64,000 nt of DNA from the NCBI GenBank assembly GCA_017656255.1, contig JACDOE010000009.1, positions 1 to 64,000 on the forward strand, in the 5' to 3' direction. Source of the DNA: Bacillaceae bacterium (GTDB taxonomy: Bacteria > Bacillota > Bacilli > JACDOE01). Positions 41,735 to 49,572 of this stretch are shown in pieces; position 1 is the stretch's first letter, and the number at the start of each line of letters is the position of its first letter. The position numbers and the translations under genes are program-made. The notes beneath the pieces were generated by a model. The model was not told where the DNA came from. It saw only the letters and a list, made by a program, of their open reading frames with translations, and did not search any database.

Positions 41735-42775
41735 TTATCTCTCCGGTAAAAATTCATTGGTAAACGCCTTGTCCGGATCGATCATATTTTCGATCAGGTC
41801 GCGCTCATACATCCATTTCGCATAACGTTCCCAGACTTCTTTTTTCTGAATGCCCCACTGCTCGGCATCTGCCTGGTACTGCTGGCTGAGCCATTCCTGG
41901 CTGGCTTTAACCAGGTCTGCATTTAATTCCGGCGCATGTTTCAGCAGAATCTCCGCAGATTCTTCCGGATTCTCGATGGCGAATTCATAGCCGCGGGCGG
42001 TGGCTTCCACAAATTTATTCACCAGTTCTTTCTGTTCGTTGACATGCTGCTCGTTGGTGACAATAACCGGTGTATAGTAATCCAGAGCGGGATCAAGGTC
42101 TTTGAGCATAATCAGGTTCAAATCGACGCCGCGCCGCTCAGCCTCAACACCATCCCAGCCATAATAAATCCATTGGATATCGGCGTCACGACCGATAGAT
42201 TTGAAGAAATCCGTTGCACCGAGGGTGACGATTTCCAGTTTGCTGAAATCAGCTCCCGCATTTTCCATAACGGCTTTCAATACGGCTTCTTCAACCGGGG
42301 ATCCCCAGCCGCCGTAGCGTTTACCTTCAAAGTCAGAGACGGTTTCAATTCCCGATTCCTTCAGGGTAGCAAAAGCAGAGGTATTATGCTGAATGACCGC
42401 AGCAACCGACACGATCGGAACACCGCTGGAACGAGCCTGTGTCACACCTTCCTGGTAACTGATGCCGAAATCGGCATTTCCGGAGGCCACCAGCTGGTCG
42501 GCGGTACTTCCTTCACCGGGTTGGACAATTTCAACCTCAAGTCCCTGTTCTTCATAAAACCCTTTTTCCAGCGCGACATAGAGTCCGGTGTGGTTAGTAT
42601 TGGGATACCAGTCCAGCATGACAGACACTTTTTGCAGGTTTTCTTCCTCAGCCGGTTCTTCGCTGTCACCGGAGCCGGGTGCGGATGCATTTTCCCCGCT
42701 GGAACAGGCCGTAAAAAGAATACTGATCAGCGTGATAAGTAGAGCAGACATGAACCATCGTTTTTGTCGTAACAT
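41735..42775 (-). CDS. thiY: thiamine-precursor-binding lipoprotein (NMT1/THI5-like)
   Basis: 346 residues. Lipoprotein signal ending LFTAC with Cys near residue 24, then an acidic linker. The core [20 protein letters not shown] is the opening of the NMT1/THI5-like family; [20 protein letters not shown] and [18 protein letters not shown] follow. It catches formylaminopyrimidine or HMP outside the cell. Third gene of the set. The ligand is inferred from riboswitch and family, not shown. Confidence 0.9.
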   Translation of the reverse strand: MLRQKRWFMSALLITLISILFTACSSGENASAPGSGDSEEPAEEENLQKVSVMLDWYPNTNHTGLYVALEKGFYEEQGLEVEIVQPGEGSTADQLVASGNADFGISYQEGVTQARSSGVPIVSVAAVIQHNTSAFATLKESGIETVSDFEGKRYGGWGSPVEEAVLKAVMENAGADFSKLEIVTLGATDFFKSIGRDADIQWIYYGWDGVEAERRGVDLNLIMLKDLDPALDYYTPVIVTNEQHVNEQKELVNKFVEATARGYEFAIENPEESAEILLKHAPELNADLVKASQEWLSQQYQADAEQWGIQKKEVWERYAKWMYERDLIENMIDPDKAFTNEFLPER

Positions 42776-42803
42776 ATCAATTCCTCCTCGTTTTTGAGTT
42801 GTT

Positions 42804-43610
42804 TCAGGCAGGGTCTTTTTGTTTGTGATACCAGGGCATCATCACCCTTGCCAGAATTTCAACGAACGCATAAATGGAAAGACTTAACAGAGTAATTACT
42901 ACAATAATGGCAAACACCCGGTCCGTCAGGTAAGACTGGGAAGCACGGATCAAGAAGATCCCCAGCCCCCGGCTGGCCCCGATCATTTCACCGATGACCG
43001 CCCCCATCACACTGTAAGTGGCGGCAATACGCAGCCCTGAAAAAAAGGAGGGCAACGCAGCCGGCAGTTTGACCATACGAAAAATCTGGACGGGGCTGGC
43101 ACCCATCGATGTCATGTAACGCACCATGTCCCGGTCCACCATCCGGTATCCGTCGGCCAGACTGATGGTCACGGGGAAAAAACAGACCAGCGCAACCACG
43201 AATACTTTGTGTGTAAACCCGTACGACAGCCAGATAAACAATAAAGGGGCGACAGCCACAATCGGGACTGTCTGGGTGGCAACCAGCAGCGGATAGAACG
43301 ATTTTCGAAGCAGTTCGGAACTCTCAATCACCGTTGCAATCAACACGCCGACGGCGACTGCTATCGCCAGTCCCACCAGTGTCTCGCTCAGGGTTTGCAC
43401 ACTGTGATACCACATTAAATCCCGGTTACCCCACAGGGCTTCGATAATGGCGATCGGTCCCGGCAGTAGCCATTCTTCGATCCCGGACAGGTTGACAAAC
43501 AACTGCCAGATGGTGATGAGTAAAAGAAATACAGACAGGGGGAGAAGGAAAGCCTGCCATCCTTCCGACCCGGGTCCCCTTTTTTTAACGGTATTTCGCC
43601 AGTTTTTCAT
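42804..43610 (-). CDS. thiX: thiamine-precursor ABC permease
   Basis: 268 residues, six helices of the BPD-transporter type. The EAA loop that docks the ATPase is [40 protein letters not shown] is typical of the nitrate/taurine/HMP permeases. Start: AAGGAG nine bases before ATG 43610, which overlaps the end of the thiamine-binding gene (43585). The frame is open to 43649 without a ribosome site. Confidence 0.9.
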   Translation of the reverse strand: MKNWRNTVKKRGPGSEGWQAFLLPLSVFLLLITIWQLFVNLSGIEEWLLPGPIAIIEALWGNRDLMWYHSVQTLSETLVGLAIAVAVGVLIATVIESSELLRKSFYPLLVATQTVPIVAVAPLLFIWLSYGFTHKVFVVALVCFFPVTISLADGYRMVDRDMVRYMTSMGASPVQIFRMVKLPAALPSFFSGLRIAATYSVMGAVIGEMIGASRGLGIFLIRASQSYLTDRVFAIIVVITLLSLSIYAFVEILARVMMPWYHKQKDPA

Positions 43611-43872
43611 CCATTGAGACTCCTTCAGGACGATAATGAATTTTGACAAATGTCATCACTTCCCGTGCCCCTGCGTCGATGCAGGCCTGCTGCGCCTTTT
43701 TGACAATCTCCAGCAGTTCGTCCAGTTCTCCTTCCATCACCGTTTCCATGGCACCGACTTCGTATTTGACTCCGGATTGCTGGACCACTTCAATCGCTTT
43801 ATCCACGATTTGATACGTATCCATGCCGTCCGCCTTCGGAATCACCTCAAATCCTACATTGATCGCCGGCAT
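43585..43872 (-). CDS. thiamine-binding protein (MTH1187/YkoF-like, DUF77)
   Basis: 95 residues of the ferredoxin-like thiamine-binding family: AINVGFEVIPKADGMDTYQI, YEVGAMETVMEGELDELLEI and [20 protein letters not shown]. Family members bind thiamine or its pyrimidine in the cytoplasm. First gene after the TPP riboswitch and overlapping thiX, which supports a thiamine role. The tail overlaps the thiX start by 26 bases. Confidence 0.88.
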   Translation of the reverse strand: MPAINVGFEVIPKADGMDTYQIVDKAIEVVQQSGVKYEVGAMETVMEGELDELLEIVKKAQQACIDAGAREVMTFVKIHYRPEGVSMDEKLAKYR

Positions 43873-43909
43873 GTTGATTCCCCCTTTATAGCAAATTCCA
43901 TCTCACATG

Positions 43910-43938
43910 AAAAAAAAGCTGCCCTGATGGGCAGCCTC
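43910..43938 (-). terminator. riboswitch-linked attenuator
   Basis: GCTGCCC/GGGCAGC stem with a TGAT-type loop, then eight T on the minus strand, between the TPP aptamer and the first gene: the expression platform, ending transcription when TPP is bound. Confidence 0.85.
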
Positions 43939-43984
43939 TCGACTAAACGTCATAGAGAAACGCAAAGCCATGATGCATGACTTC

Positions 43985-44080
43985 TGTTCGGGATTCCCTA
44001 CGCTGGCATTACCCAGATCAGGTTCAAGGGTCGGTACGGACTAGTACCCTCTCAGCTGGTTCCCCAGCTCCCCTGACAGT
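43985..44080 (-). promoter_or_regulatory. TPP riboswitch (THI box)
   Basis: Minus strand carries GGGGAGCTGGG, GCTGAGAGGGT, CCCTTGAACCTGATCTGG and GTAATGCCAGCGTAGGGAA, the conserved THI-box order. P1 closes with the final GGGAATCCC region. It controls the four-gene operon ending at 40903. Confidence 0.95.
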
Positions 44081-44149
44081 ATTTGCTTTTACTCCGCACT
44101 CATTATAGCAGTTCAACTGAGGTTTGTAAATTGCAGGTATGCTCTTCTT

Positions 44150-44551
44150 TTACCGTTTTAGTACCCGGTTGGCGCGGGCTACTTTTCTGGCGAAGCGGAT
44201 CGGGTCTTCAACGGATTGATAGTGGATATAAAACAGTCTCGGATTCTCAAACAGCCAGTGATTGTGAAGAGCCGTTACCGTAATGCCACCCTGGCGCAAC
44301 CGGGTGATATACGGGTTGATTTCCTCCTGTAAAATGACTGTTTCTCCCAGGTTTAACGCACGCCCACGCCTGTCCCGATTTTCAAAAGAATAAAGTTGCG
44401 GCAGAACGAGCGGGGATCGGGTTCTTCTTCCGAAAATCCGGACGTTGATATGACGGAGACGGGAAACAGTACAAACGCCGTTTGAGATAGAAGGGGTTCC
44501 GTTCAGGATTCGGGCGAACCGGCGGCAGAGGGTTCTGTTTACTGACATCAT
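44150..44551 (-). CDS. DUF1259 (LppY/LpqO-like) protein
   Basis: 133 residues. GETVILQEEINPYITRLRQG, then ITVTALHNHWLFENPRLFYI, HYQSVEDP. The ALHNH motif after a Glu-rich helix is the mark of DUF1259. The domain normally occurs twice in a larger protein; here one copy is present with a short basic N-terminus. No signal peptide seen. Activity unknown; the histidines suggest a metal. Monocistronic, upstream of the TPP riboswitch in the same direction. Confidence 0.8.
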   Translation of the reverse strand: MMSVNRTLCRRFARILNGTPSISNGVCTVSRLRHINVRIFGRRTRSPLVLPQLYSFENRDRRGRALNLGETVILQEEINPYITRLRQGGITVTALHNHWLFENPRLFYIHYQSVEDPIRFARKVARANRVLKR

Positions 44552-44709
44552 GACACCTCCTTATATCGTACTCTTTCAATCTATGTAAAAGGAGAAAAAC
44601 CTGTATGGTGAGACTATCATGCTCGGTATGAAAACAGGTGAACGTATAAGATGTCGAAAAGACAGAAAAGATATGATTGAGAAAGAAATGAAGAAAGGAA
44701 GGGGCAAAC

Positions 44710-44880
44710 ATGAATTTACTGGTGTGGATTATTTTGATTTTGGCCGGGCACCTGGCCCTTTATTATATGTTAGGCACTGAAAACTGGGTGGGGACCGCTT
44801 TTCTGGCCACGTCAGTGTGGGCAGTTGTCCTTTATTTCATCCGGTGGGTCCGTTATAACAAGCAAAAAGAAGGGGTCTAA
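44710..44880 (+). CDS. 56-residue two-span membrane protein
   Basis: MNLLVWIILILAGHLALYYM and TAFLATSVWAVVLYFIRWVR form two helices joined by LGTENWVG, with a basic end. GGAAGGGG lies just before the ATG at the right distance. Not in a recognised family; no neighbours in the same direction. Confidence 0.6.
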   Translation: MNLLVWIILILAGHLALYYMLGTENWVGTAFLATSVWAVVLYFIRWVRYNKQKEGV

Positions 44881-44966
44881 ATACAGGCCCTTGTTATTGC
44901 TCGGGAAATAATTTTGTTGTTTGATGCGATTTATATTTGATAAATCGGTAAAGAACGAAAAGTGTA

Positions 44967-44998
44967 ATAAAAAAATCCCCTTTATTGTGCAGGGGGAT
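44967..44998 (-). terminator. terminator after nucleotidyltransferase gene
   Basis: ATCCCC/GGGGAT stem with a 12-base loop followed by a T-run on the minus strand, near the stop at 45036. Confidence 0.7.
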
Positions 44999-45035
44999 AA
45001 TGAAAGGGCAGGAACAACTGGGCGGATATTTACAT

Positions 45036-45605
45036 CTAGAACTCATAGATTTTGATCCTGTGCCAGGTCGCTTTCCAGTTCTTTTTCCTCAACCGTTCAT
45101 GATAGACCGTGTGCAGCTTTCTATTTTCTGCAAAAAAAGGTGTCGGCTTAACTTCGAGATTGATGACATCTTGAATTCCGCAGGGAGCCGTTAAAACCAG
45201 CTTATCTTTTTTGTCTAATTTGATACCCAGTGCTGTGGCTGTGTCCGGAAATTTTGCAATGGCGTCGACTGCGGACGCATAGGGCGAAACATCATTGACC
45301 ACGTGCATCCTGGCCTCGTTCTTGACAGACCACGGAACTTCCGGCATAATCTCCTTCAACTTTGCCTCCAGTTTCTTTTCTCTCAGTTCATCAATCTGTG
45401 TTTCATCGAAGTATATGACATCGACATCCGGTAACGGGGTACGATGATGAAAATGATGCAGGGTATCCCATATTTTTGAACGTACAAAACCGGCACAAAC
45501 CCACCAGTCTGGAAGGTTTAATTGTCTGGCCGCTTTTAACACGTTCATCATCCAGTTATCCTGTTCAATAAGCTTGATGATGTCATGTTCCGTTTTGATC
45601 ATCAT
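45036..45605 (-). CDS. nucleotidyltransferase-like protein (DUF925)
   Basis: 189 residues of the NTP_transf_6 group: LPDWWVCAGFVRSKIWDTLH, then PLPDVDVIYFD with the paired Asp of the nucleotidyltransferase fold, and ARMHVVNDVSPYASAVDAIA. The C-terminal VKPTPFFAENRK followed by YHERLRKKNW is family-like. Substrate unknown. The second ATG (45602) is as likely as the first. It is followed upstream by the GrpB-like gene in the same direction, gap 23 bases. Confidence 0.85.
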   Translation of the reverse strand: MMIKTEHDIIKLIEQDNWMMNVLKAARQLNLPDWWVCAGFVRSKIWDTLHHFHHRTPLPDVDVIYFDETQIDELREKKLEAKLKEIMPEVPWSVKNEARMHVVNDVSPYASAVDAIAKFPDTATALGIKLDKKDKLVLTAPCGIQDVINLEVKPTPFFAENRKLHTVYHERLRKKNWKATWHRIKIYEF

Positions 45606-45628
45606 ACAATCCCCCGAAAAAAGTACGT

Positions 45629-46177
45629 TTATGATAACATTTCTTTTGCCCGTTTCGTGATCTTGCTGACAAATTCAGTCTTATGTTCAGTATAGGCTTC
45701 CCGGTCGTTCCTAAAGGTTTGAGCAAGTTTCAGCTTTAAGCGCTCATATTCCCCGGCAACGGAAGGGTGCATACGAAGAAAATCTCTGAAGTAAATCCGA
45801 TCCCATAGAAAATCTTGATCTTCAGGCCCCATATGAACATGAAATGATATTTCTTCTAACCCGGTCGGCGTATATCCCTTCACAAACATCAAATGTTGCT
45901 TTTGCTCTTTCATATGGATGTAATGATTCCGGGTCATCCTGTTCATGATGGCGTCCCTGATTCCCGCCTTATTCGGGATTTCAACCAGTATATCAATGGT
46001 CGGCTTGGCAGATAAACCTGGAACAGCCGTGCTGCCGATATGTTCAATTCTTAATGCCAACGCCGGACCCAGTATCGTTAAAAGTGTGTCTTTCTCATTT
46101 TTAAAAAAGGAAACCCAGTTTGGGTCATAGGGAACAACTTTTACCGGGTATAATTTTCCAAGCTCTTCTTTATTCAT
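45629..46177 (-). CDS. GrpB-family protein
   Basis: 182 residues, GrpB/UPF0157 nucleotidyltransferase-fold: VKVVPYDPNWVSFFKNEKDT, then LRIEHIGSTAVPGLSAKPTI and DILVEI, the GSTAVPGLxAKPxIDI signature. HVHMG and LRDFLRxHP-like blocks follow. Start: AAAGGAG five bases before ATG 46177; the frame is open to 46222. Often annotated as a kinase-linked or nucleotidyltransferase protein without proof. Probably co-transcribed with the DUF925 gene. Confidence 0.9.
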   Translation of the reverse strand: MNKEELGKLYPVKVVPYDPNWVSFFKNEKDTLLTILGPALALRIEHIGSTAVPGLSAKPTIDILVEIPNKAGIRDAIMNRMTRNHYIHMKEQKQHLMFVKGYTPTGLEEISFHVHMGPEDQDFLWDRIYFRDFLRMHPSVAGEYERLKLKLAQTFRNDREAYTEHKTEFVSKITKRAKEMLS

Positions 46178-46296
46178 CTTTTCTCCTTTCAGCCATGCCT
46201 CATCCATCCCATTATACATCAAACGATTTTTACAGGGTCAACAGCCGGCATCCTTTTTGCTAGAATGGTCATAGAAACAGCACAGAGGTGATCGAC

Positions 46297-46767
46297 ATGG
46301 TTCGTGTATTATTCGTATGTCTGGGCAACATTTGCCGCTCTCCGATGGCGGAAGCGGTATTTCGCAAACAGGTTCAGGAAGAAGGACTCGAAGATCGGAT
46401 TGAAGTGGATTCCGCCGGAACCGGTCACTGGCATGTCGGCGAAGCTCCTCATGAGGGGACCCGGCAGATCCTGGACCGGCACGGGATTGACTACAGTGGC
46501 ATGAAGGCCCGTCAAATCGTCAAAGATGATCTGTTTGAGTTTGATTACCTGATTGCCATGGACGCCGACAATCTGGGTAATCTGCACAAAATGGCCGGAA
46601 CGAAAAAGGCAGGTTATATGGCCCGTCTGCTCGATTTTGTTCCCGAGGATAAACGGGATGATGTGCCCGATCCCTATTACACCGGAAATTTTGAAGAAGT
46701 CTATCAACTGGTGGAAACGGGATGCAAACGGCTGCTCGCCTTTATTCGGGAGCGTGAAGGGCTGTGA
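46297..46767 (+). CDS. low-molecular-weight protein-tyrosine phosphatase
   Basis: 156 residues. P-loop CLGNICRS at residues 8-15 (Cys8 nucleophile, Arg14) and the general-acid Asp in DVPDPYYTGNFEEVYQLVE. Complete. Start: AGAGGTGAT four bases before ATG 46297; a GTG at 46288 is part of that ribosome site. The stop overlaps the start of the fructosamine kinase gene, a pairing seen in other bacteria where both remove sugar-phosphate or protein-phosphate damage. Confidence 0.93.
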   Translation: MVRVLFVCLGNICRSPMAEAVFRKQVQEEGLEDRIEVDSAGTGHWHVGEAPHEGTRQILDRHGIDYSGMKARQIVKDDLFEFDYLIAMDADNLGNLHKMAGTKKAGYMARLLDFVPEDKRDDVPDPYYTGNFEEVYQLVETGCKRLLAFIREREGL

Positions 46768-47633
46768 AGCAGCTGATCGAAGACGTGTTGAGGCAGATGG
46801 GAGAGGATGGTCCGATTTGCGGCATCCGTCCCGTTTCCGGCGGAAGTATCAGCCGGGCTTATCAGGTAGAAACCGGGCGGGGCACCTATTTTGTCAAAAT
46901 CAATACAGAGGCGCCGCCTGCCCTGTTTACCCGGGAAGCCGAAGGTCTGACATTGTTAAAAAAATCGGGTGCCGTCCGAGTCCCGGAAGTCTACCACGTC
47001 AGCCTTCCTGCCGCTGCTACCGGTTATATCGTCATGGAATGGGTGGAAGGAAGTCGGACTGCCGGGACAGAAGAAGAGCTAGGGCGAAATGTGGCCTGTC
47101 TGCATCAGGTGACCGGCCCCGATTTCGGGCTCGAACAGGACAATTACATCGGACGTCTGCCTCAACCCAATGGCTGGGACAGGGACTGGATCACATTTTT
47201 ACGTGAAAAAAGGCTCGGTTATCAGGCTAAGCTGGCGGAGAACAACGGATATTTTCCGGCAAATCGCAGGCGTAAAATGGACCATCTACTGGCGTCGCTG
47301 GATCGGTGGATCGATGTGAAGCAGGTCAAACCGTCTCTGTTGCACGGTGATCTCTGGGGCGGCAACTGGATGACCGGCTCCGGTGGCATGCCCTATCTGA
47401 TCGATCCCGCTGTGTTCTACGGCGACCGGGAATTTGAACTGGCTTTTACCGAACTCTTCGGCGGGTATTCATCCGTGTTTTACCAGGCTTATCGGGAGGT
47501 TTATCCGTTATCCCCCGGTTATGAAGAACGAAAAGAAATCTATCAACTCTATTATCTACTGGTCCATCTGAATTTGTTTGGAGAGTCTTACGGGTCTTCC
47601 GTAGATCGGATTCTGAACCGTTACGTGGGATAA
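46764..47633 (+). CDS. fructosamine kinase family protein
   Basis: 289 residues, APH-like kinase fold. PVSGGSISRAYQVETGRGTY (glycine loop), FVKINTEAPPALFTREAEGL, catalytic LLHGDLWGGNWM and DPAVFYGDREFELAFTELFG with the metal-binding Asp. Phosphorylates protein-bound ketosamines so that they fall off, a repair of glycation damage. GTG start at 46764, coupled to the phosphatase stop (four-base overlap). A terminator follows at 47658. Confidence 0.92.
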   Translation: MKQLIEDVLRQMGEDGPICGIRPVSGGSISRAYQVETGRGTYFVKINTEAPPALFTREAEGLTLLKKSGAVRVPEVYHVSLPAAATGYIVMEWVEGSRTAGTEEELGRNVACLHQVTGPDFGLEQDNYIGRLPQPNGWDRDWITFLREKRLGYQAKLAENNGYFPANRRRKMDHLLASLDRWIDVKQVKPSLLHGDLWGGNWMTGSGGMPYLIDPAVFYGDREFELAFTELFGGYSSVFYQAYREVYPLSPGYEERKEIYQLYYLLVHLNLFGESYGSSVDRILNRYVG

Positions 47634-47657
47634 ACAGAATATGAATCTGAAAGAATC

Positions 47658-47694
47658 AAAACAGTCCTCGCACATGAACGAAGACTGTTTTTTT
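47658..47694 (+). terminator. terminator after fructosamine kinase gene
   Basis: AAAACAGTC-TCG stem with CGA-GACTGTTTT and seven T on the plus strand. Confidence 0.85.
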
Positions 47695-47725
47695 GTACGC
47701 GTTTCACTTATAATGTAATCAAATA

Positions 47726-48346
47726 CTAGATTTTACCGGCGAGGGAGATATCCCGTTTAATTCCCGGCATGCCCGGGACCCAGTTGGCTGGTACACCCAG
47801 CCCTGTTTTACGCCCGAACTGGATGCCCTGGAGCAGGCGAATGATTTCCGGGATATTACGCCCCACTTCAGCAGGATTAATCAATTTGGTGACAATGACA
47901 CCGTCCGGGTCGACAATCACCGTAGCTCTAAATGCCACTCCCGCCTGTTCATCGAGTACACGGTAAGCCCGGCTGATCTGCTGGTTCCGGTCACTGATCA
48001 GCGGGAACTGGATCCGGCTGGCGGATGGTGACACCTCGGTAAACACCTTGTGGGCAAAGACACTGTCTGTACTGATTCCCCATACAACAGCATTCAGCTT
48101 TTTGAATTTTTCATATATAGCAGCGACCGCTGCCAGTTCGGTCGGTCAAACAAATGTAAAATCGCTGGCATAAAAAAATAACACCACCCACTTACCCCGA
48201 TAATCTTCCAGTCTCAATTCTTTAATTTTCCGATTCACATAGGCTTCAGCGGTAAAAAGGGGAGCCATGTCACCACGTGTCGCACAAAAGGGAAGCGGGC
48301 ACTGTGTCAGTTCTTCAACTCCGGGGACATGATTGCTGTTTTTCAT
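47726..48346 (-). CDS. selenocysteine peroxiredoxin
   Basis: 206 residues when the TGA at 48148-48146 is read as Sec67. Typical AhpC/TSA fold: [19 protein letters not shown], where the family has DFTFVCPTEL with the peroxidatic Cys; then [35 protein letters not shown] and [16 protein letters not shown] 48346 follows AGGAG-like bases. Only the stop separates it into 66- and 106-residue readings. There is no C-terminal resolving Cys; an unusual N-terminal CPLPFC pair (residues 16-21) might serve, or an outside thiol. Reduces peroxides. A SECIS-like hairpin lies 10 nt after the TGA. Downstream gene order is convergent with the fructosamine kinase. Confidence 0.92.
48118..48135 (-). promoter_or_regulatory. 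SECIS-like hairpin of the peroxiredoxin gene
   Basis: UGGCAGC/GCUGCUA stem (one G-U) with loop GGUC, starting 10 nt after the UGA. The loop shares GGUC with the fdhF element. Confidence 0.78.
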
Positions 48347-48429
48347 TTGATCCGATCACTCCTTTCTCCATTTACATATATGCAACAGGGCGGGTGTCCG
48401 GTCACAGGATTGTATCACGTGATCTGTTT

Positions 48430-48447
48430 TGAGTGAGTGCTCATTCA
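48430..48447. promoter_or_regulatory. FadR/TetR-like operator
   Basis: TGAGTGAGTGCTCATTCA, an imperfect palindrome that differs in three places from the remembered Bacillus FadR site TGAATGAGTAATCATTCA. It lies 23-40 bases before the SDR gene start. Confidence 0.5.
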
Positions 48448-48469
48448 AAGTTGTGTGAGGGGGTTTCGT

Positions 48470-49561
48470 ATGGGGAATGTCTATTTCTTTACTGGTTTTC
48501 CCGGTTTTATCGCCGGTTGCCTGATCAAAAAACTGGTTGAGCAGGATGCGGGGGCACAGTTTGAACTGTTGATCCATCCGTCACAAATGGATAAAGCCCG
48601 CAGGGATGTAGAATGGCTGACTAACCACGGTTATGGCAGTGAACATCAGTATGTCTTGATTGCCGGTGATATCACCAGGCCGAATCTGGGGATTGATTCC
48701 AGAGAGCAGACGGAACTTGAGCAACGGGTGACACATGTGTTTCATCTTGCTGCCATCTATGATCTTGCCGTTCCGGAAGATCGGGCATACCGGGTTAATA
48801 TTCTCGGAACGAAGCACGTTAATGAATGGGTGCTAAGTCTCAAAAAACTGCAACGATATGTCTATTTCAGCACCGCTTACGTGGCCGGAACCCGACCCGG
48901 AACCATTCTGGAGACGGAACTGGACAAAGGACAATCGTTTAAAAACCATTATGAGTCGACCAAATTTGAAGCAGAGCGCCTGGTACAAAGGGTCATGGAA
49001 CGGGTTCCCACCACTATCATTCGTCCGGGGATTGTCGTGGGGGACTCAACCACCGGGGAAACCGTCAAATTTGATGGGCCCTATTTTATCATGCGTTTTC
49101 TGGACCGGATCCGGAAATTCCCCATTCCCCGTATTGGCCGGGGCGCCGTTCCGATCAATCTGGTTCCCGTCGATTATATTGTGGACGCTACCCTGTACCT
49201 GTCGCAGATTGATACGGGGAAAAACAAAGTCTATCATCTGACCGATCCCTCGCCGTACACTGTCAGAGAGGTTTATGACGCCATTTGCCGGGAATTGCTC
49301 GACAAAAAGCCGTTCTGGCGCCTGCCCGTCTCTCTCGTCCGCTGGATGTTGTCCATCCCGCCTGTCCGTCGCTATTTCGGTGTTGAAAAAGAAACGATGG
49401 ATTATTTTGAAGCGAAGGTGGAATATGACTGTACTCAGGCACAACAGGATTTGAGCGGATCCGGCATTTCCTGTCCGGACTTGATGGATGTGGTGCCGAT
49501 TATCGTGGATTACTATCAAAAACACCGCCATGATCAGGAAAAAATCATTTCCGTCAGATAG
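48470..49561 (+). CDS. extended SDR, fatty-acyl-CoA-reductase-like
   Basis: 363 residues. N-terminal FFTGFPGFIAGCLIKKLVEQ is a TGxxGxxG-type NAD(P) loop, HVFHLAAIYDLAVPEDRAYR the usual second strand, and the catalytic set is YFSTAYVAG with NHYESTKFEAE (Tyr-x-x-x-Lys). The order matches the extended SDRs that reduce acyl-thioesters (Male sterility/NAD_binding_4). Start: GAGGGGG about 6 bases before ATG 48470. It is followed 11 bases later by an aldehyde dehydrogenase, a setting that suggests fatty aldehyde metabolism, with a FadR-like operator upstream. Confidence 0.87.
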   Translation: MGNVYFFTGFPGFIAGCLIKKLVEQDAGAQFELLIHPSQMDKARRDVEWLTNHGYGSEHQYVLIAGDITRPNLGIDSREQTELEQRVTHVFHLAAIYDLAVPEDRAYRVNILGTKHVNEWVLSLKKLQRYVYFSTAYVAGTRPGTILETELDKGQSFKNHYESTKFEAERLVQRVMERVPTTIIRPGIVVGDSTTGETVKFDGPYFIMRFLDRIRKFPIPRIGRGAVPINLVPVDYIVDATLYLSQIDTGKNKVYHLTDPSPYTVREVYDAICRELLDKKPFWRLPVSLVRWMLSIPPVRRYFGVEKETMDYFEAKVEYDCTQAQQDLSGSGISCPDLMDVVPIIVDYYQKHRHDQEKIISVR

Positions 49562-49572
49562 GAGCGATCAAG

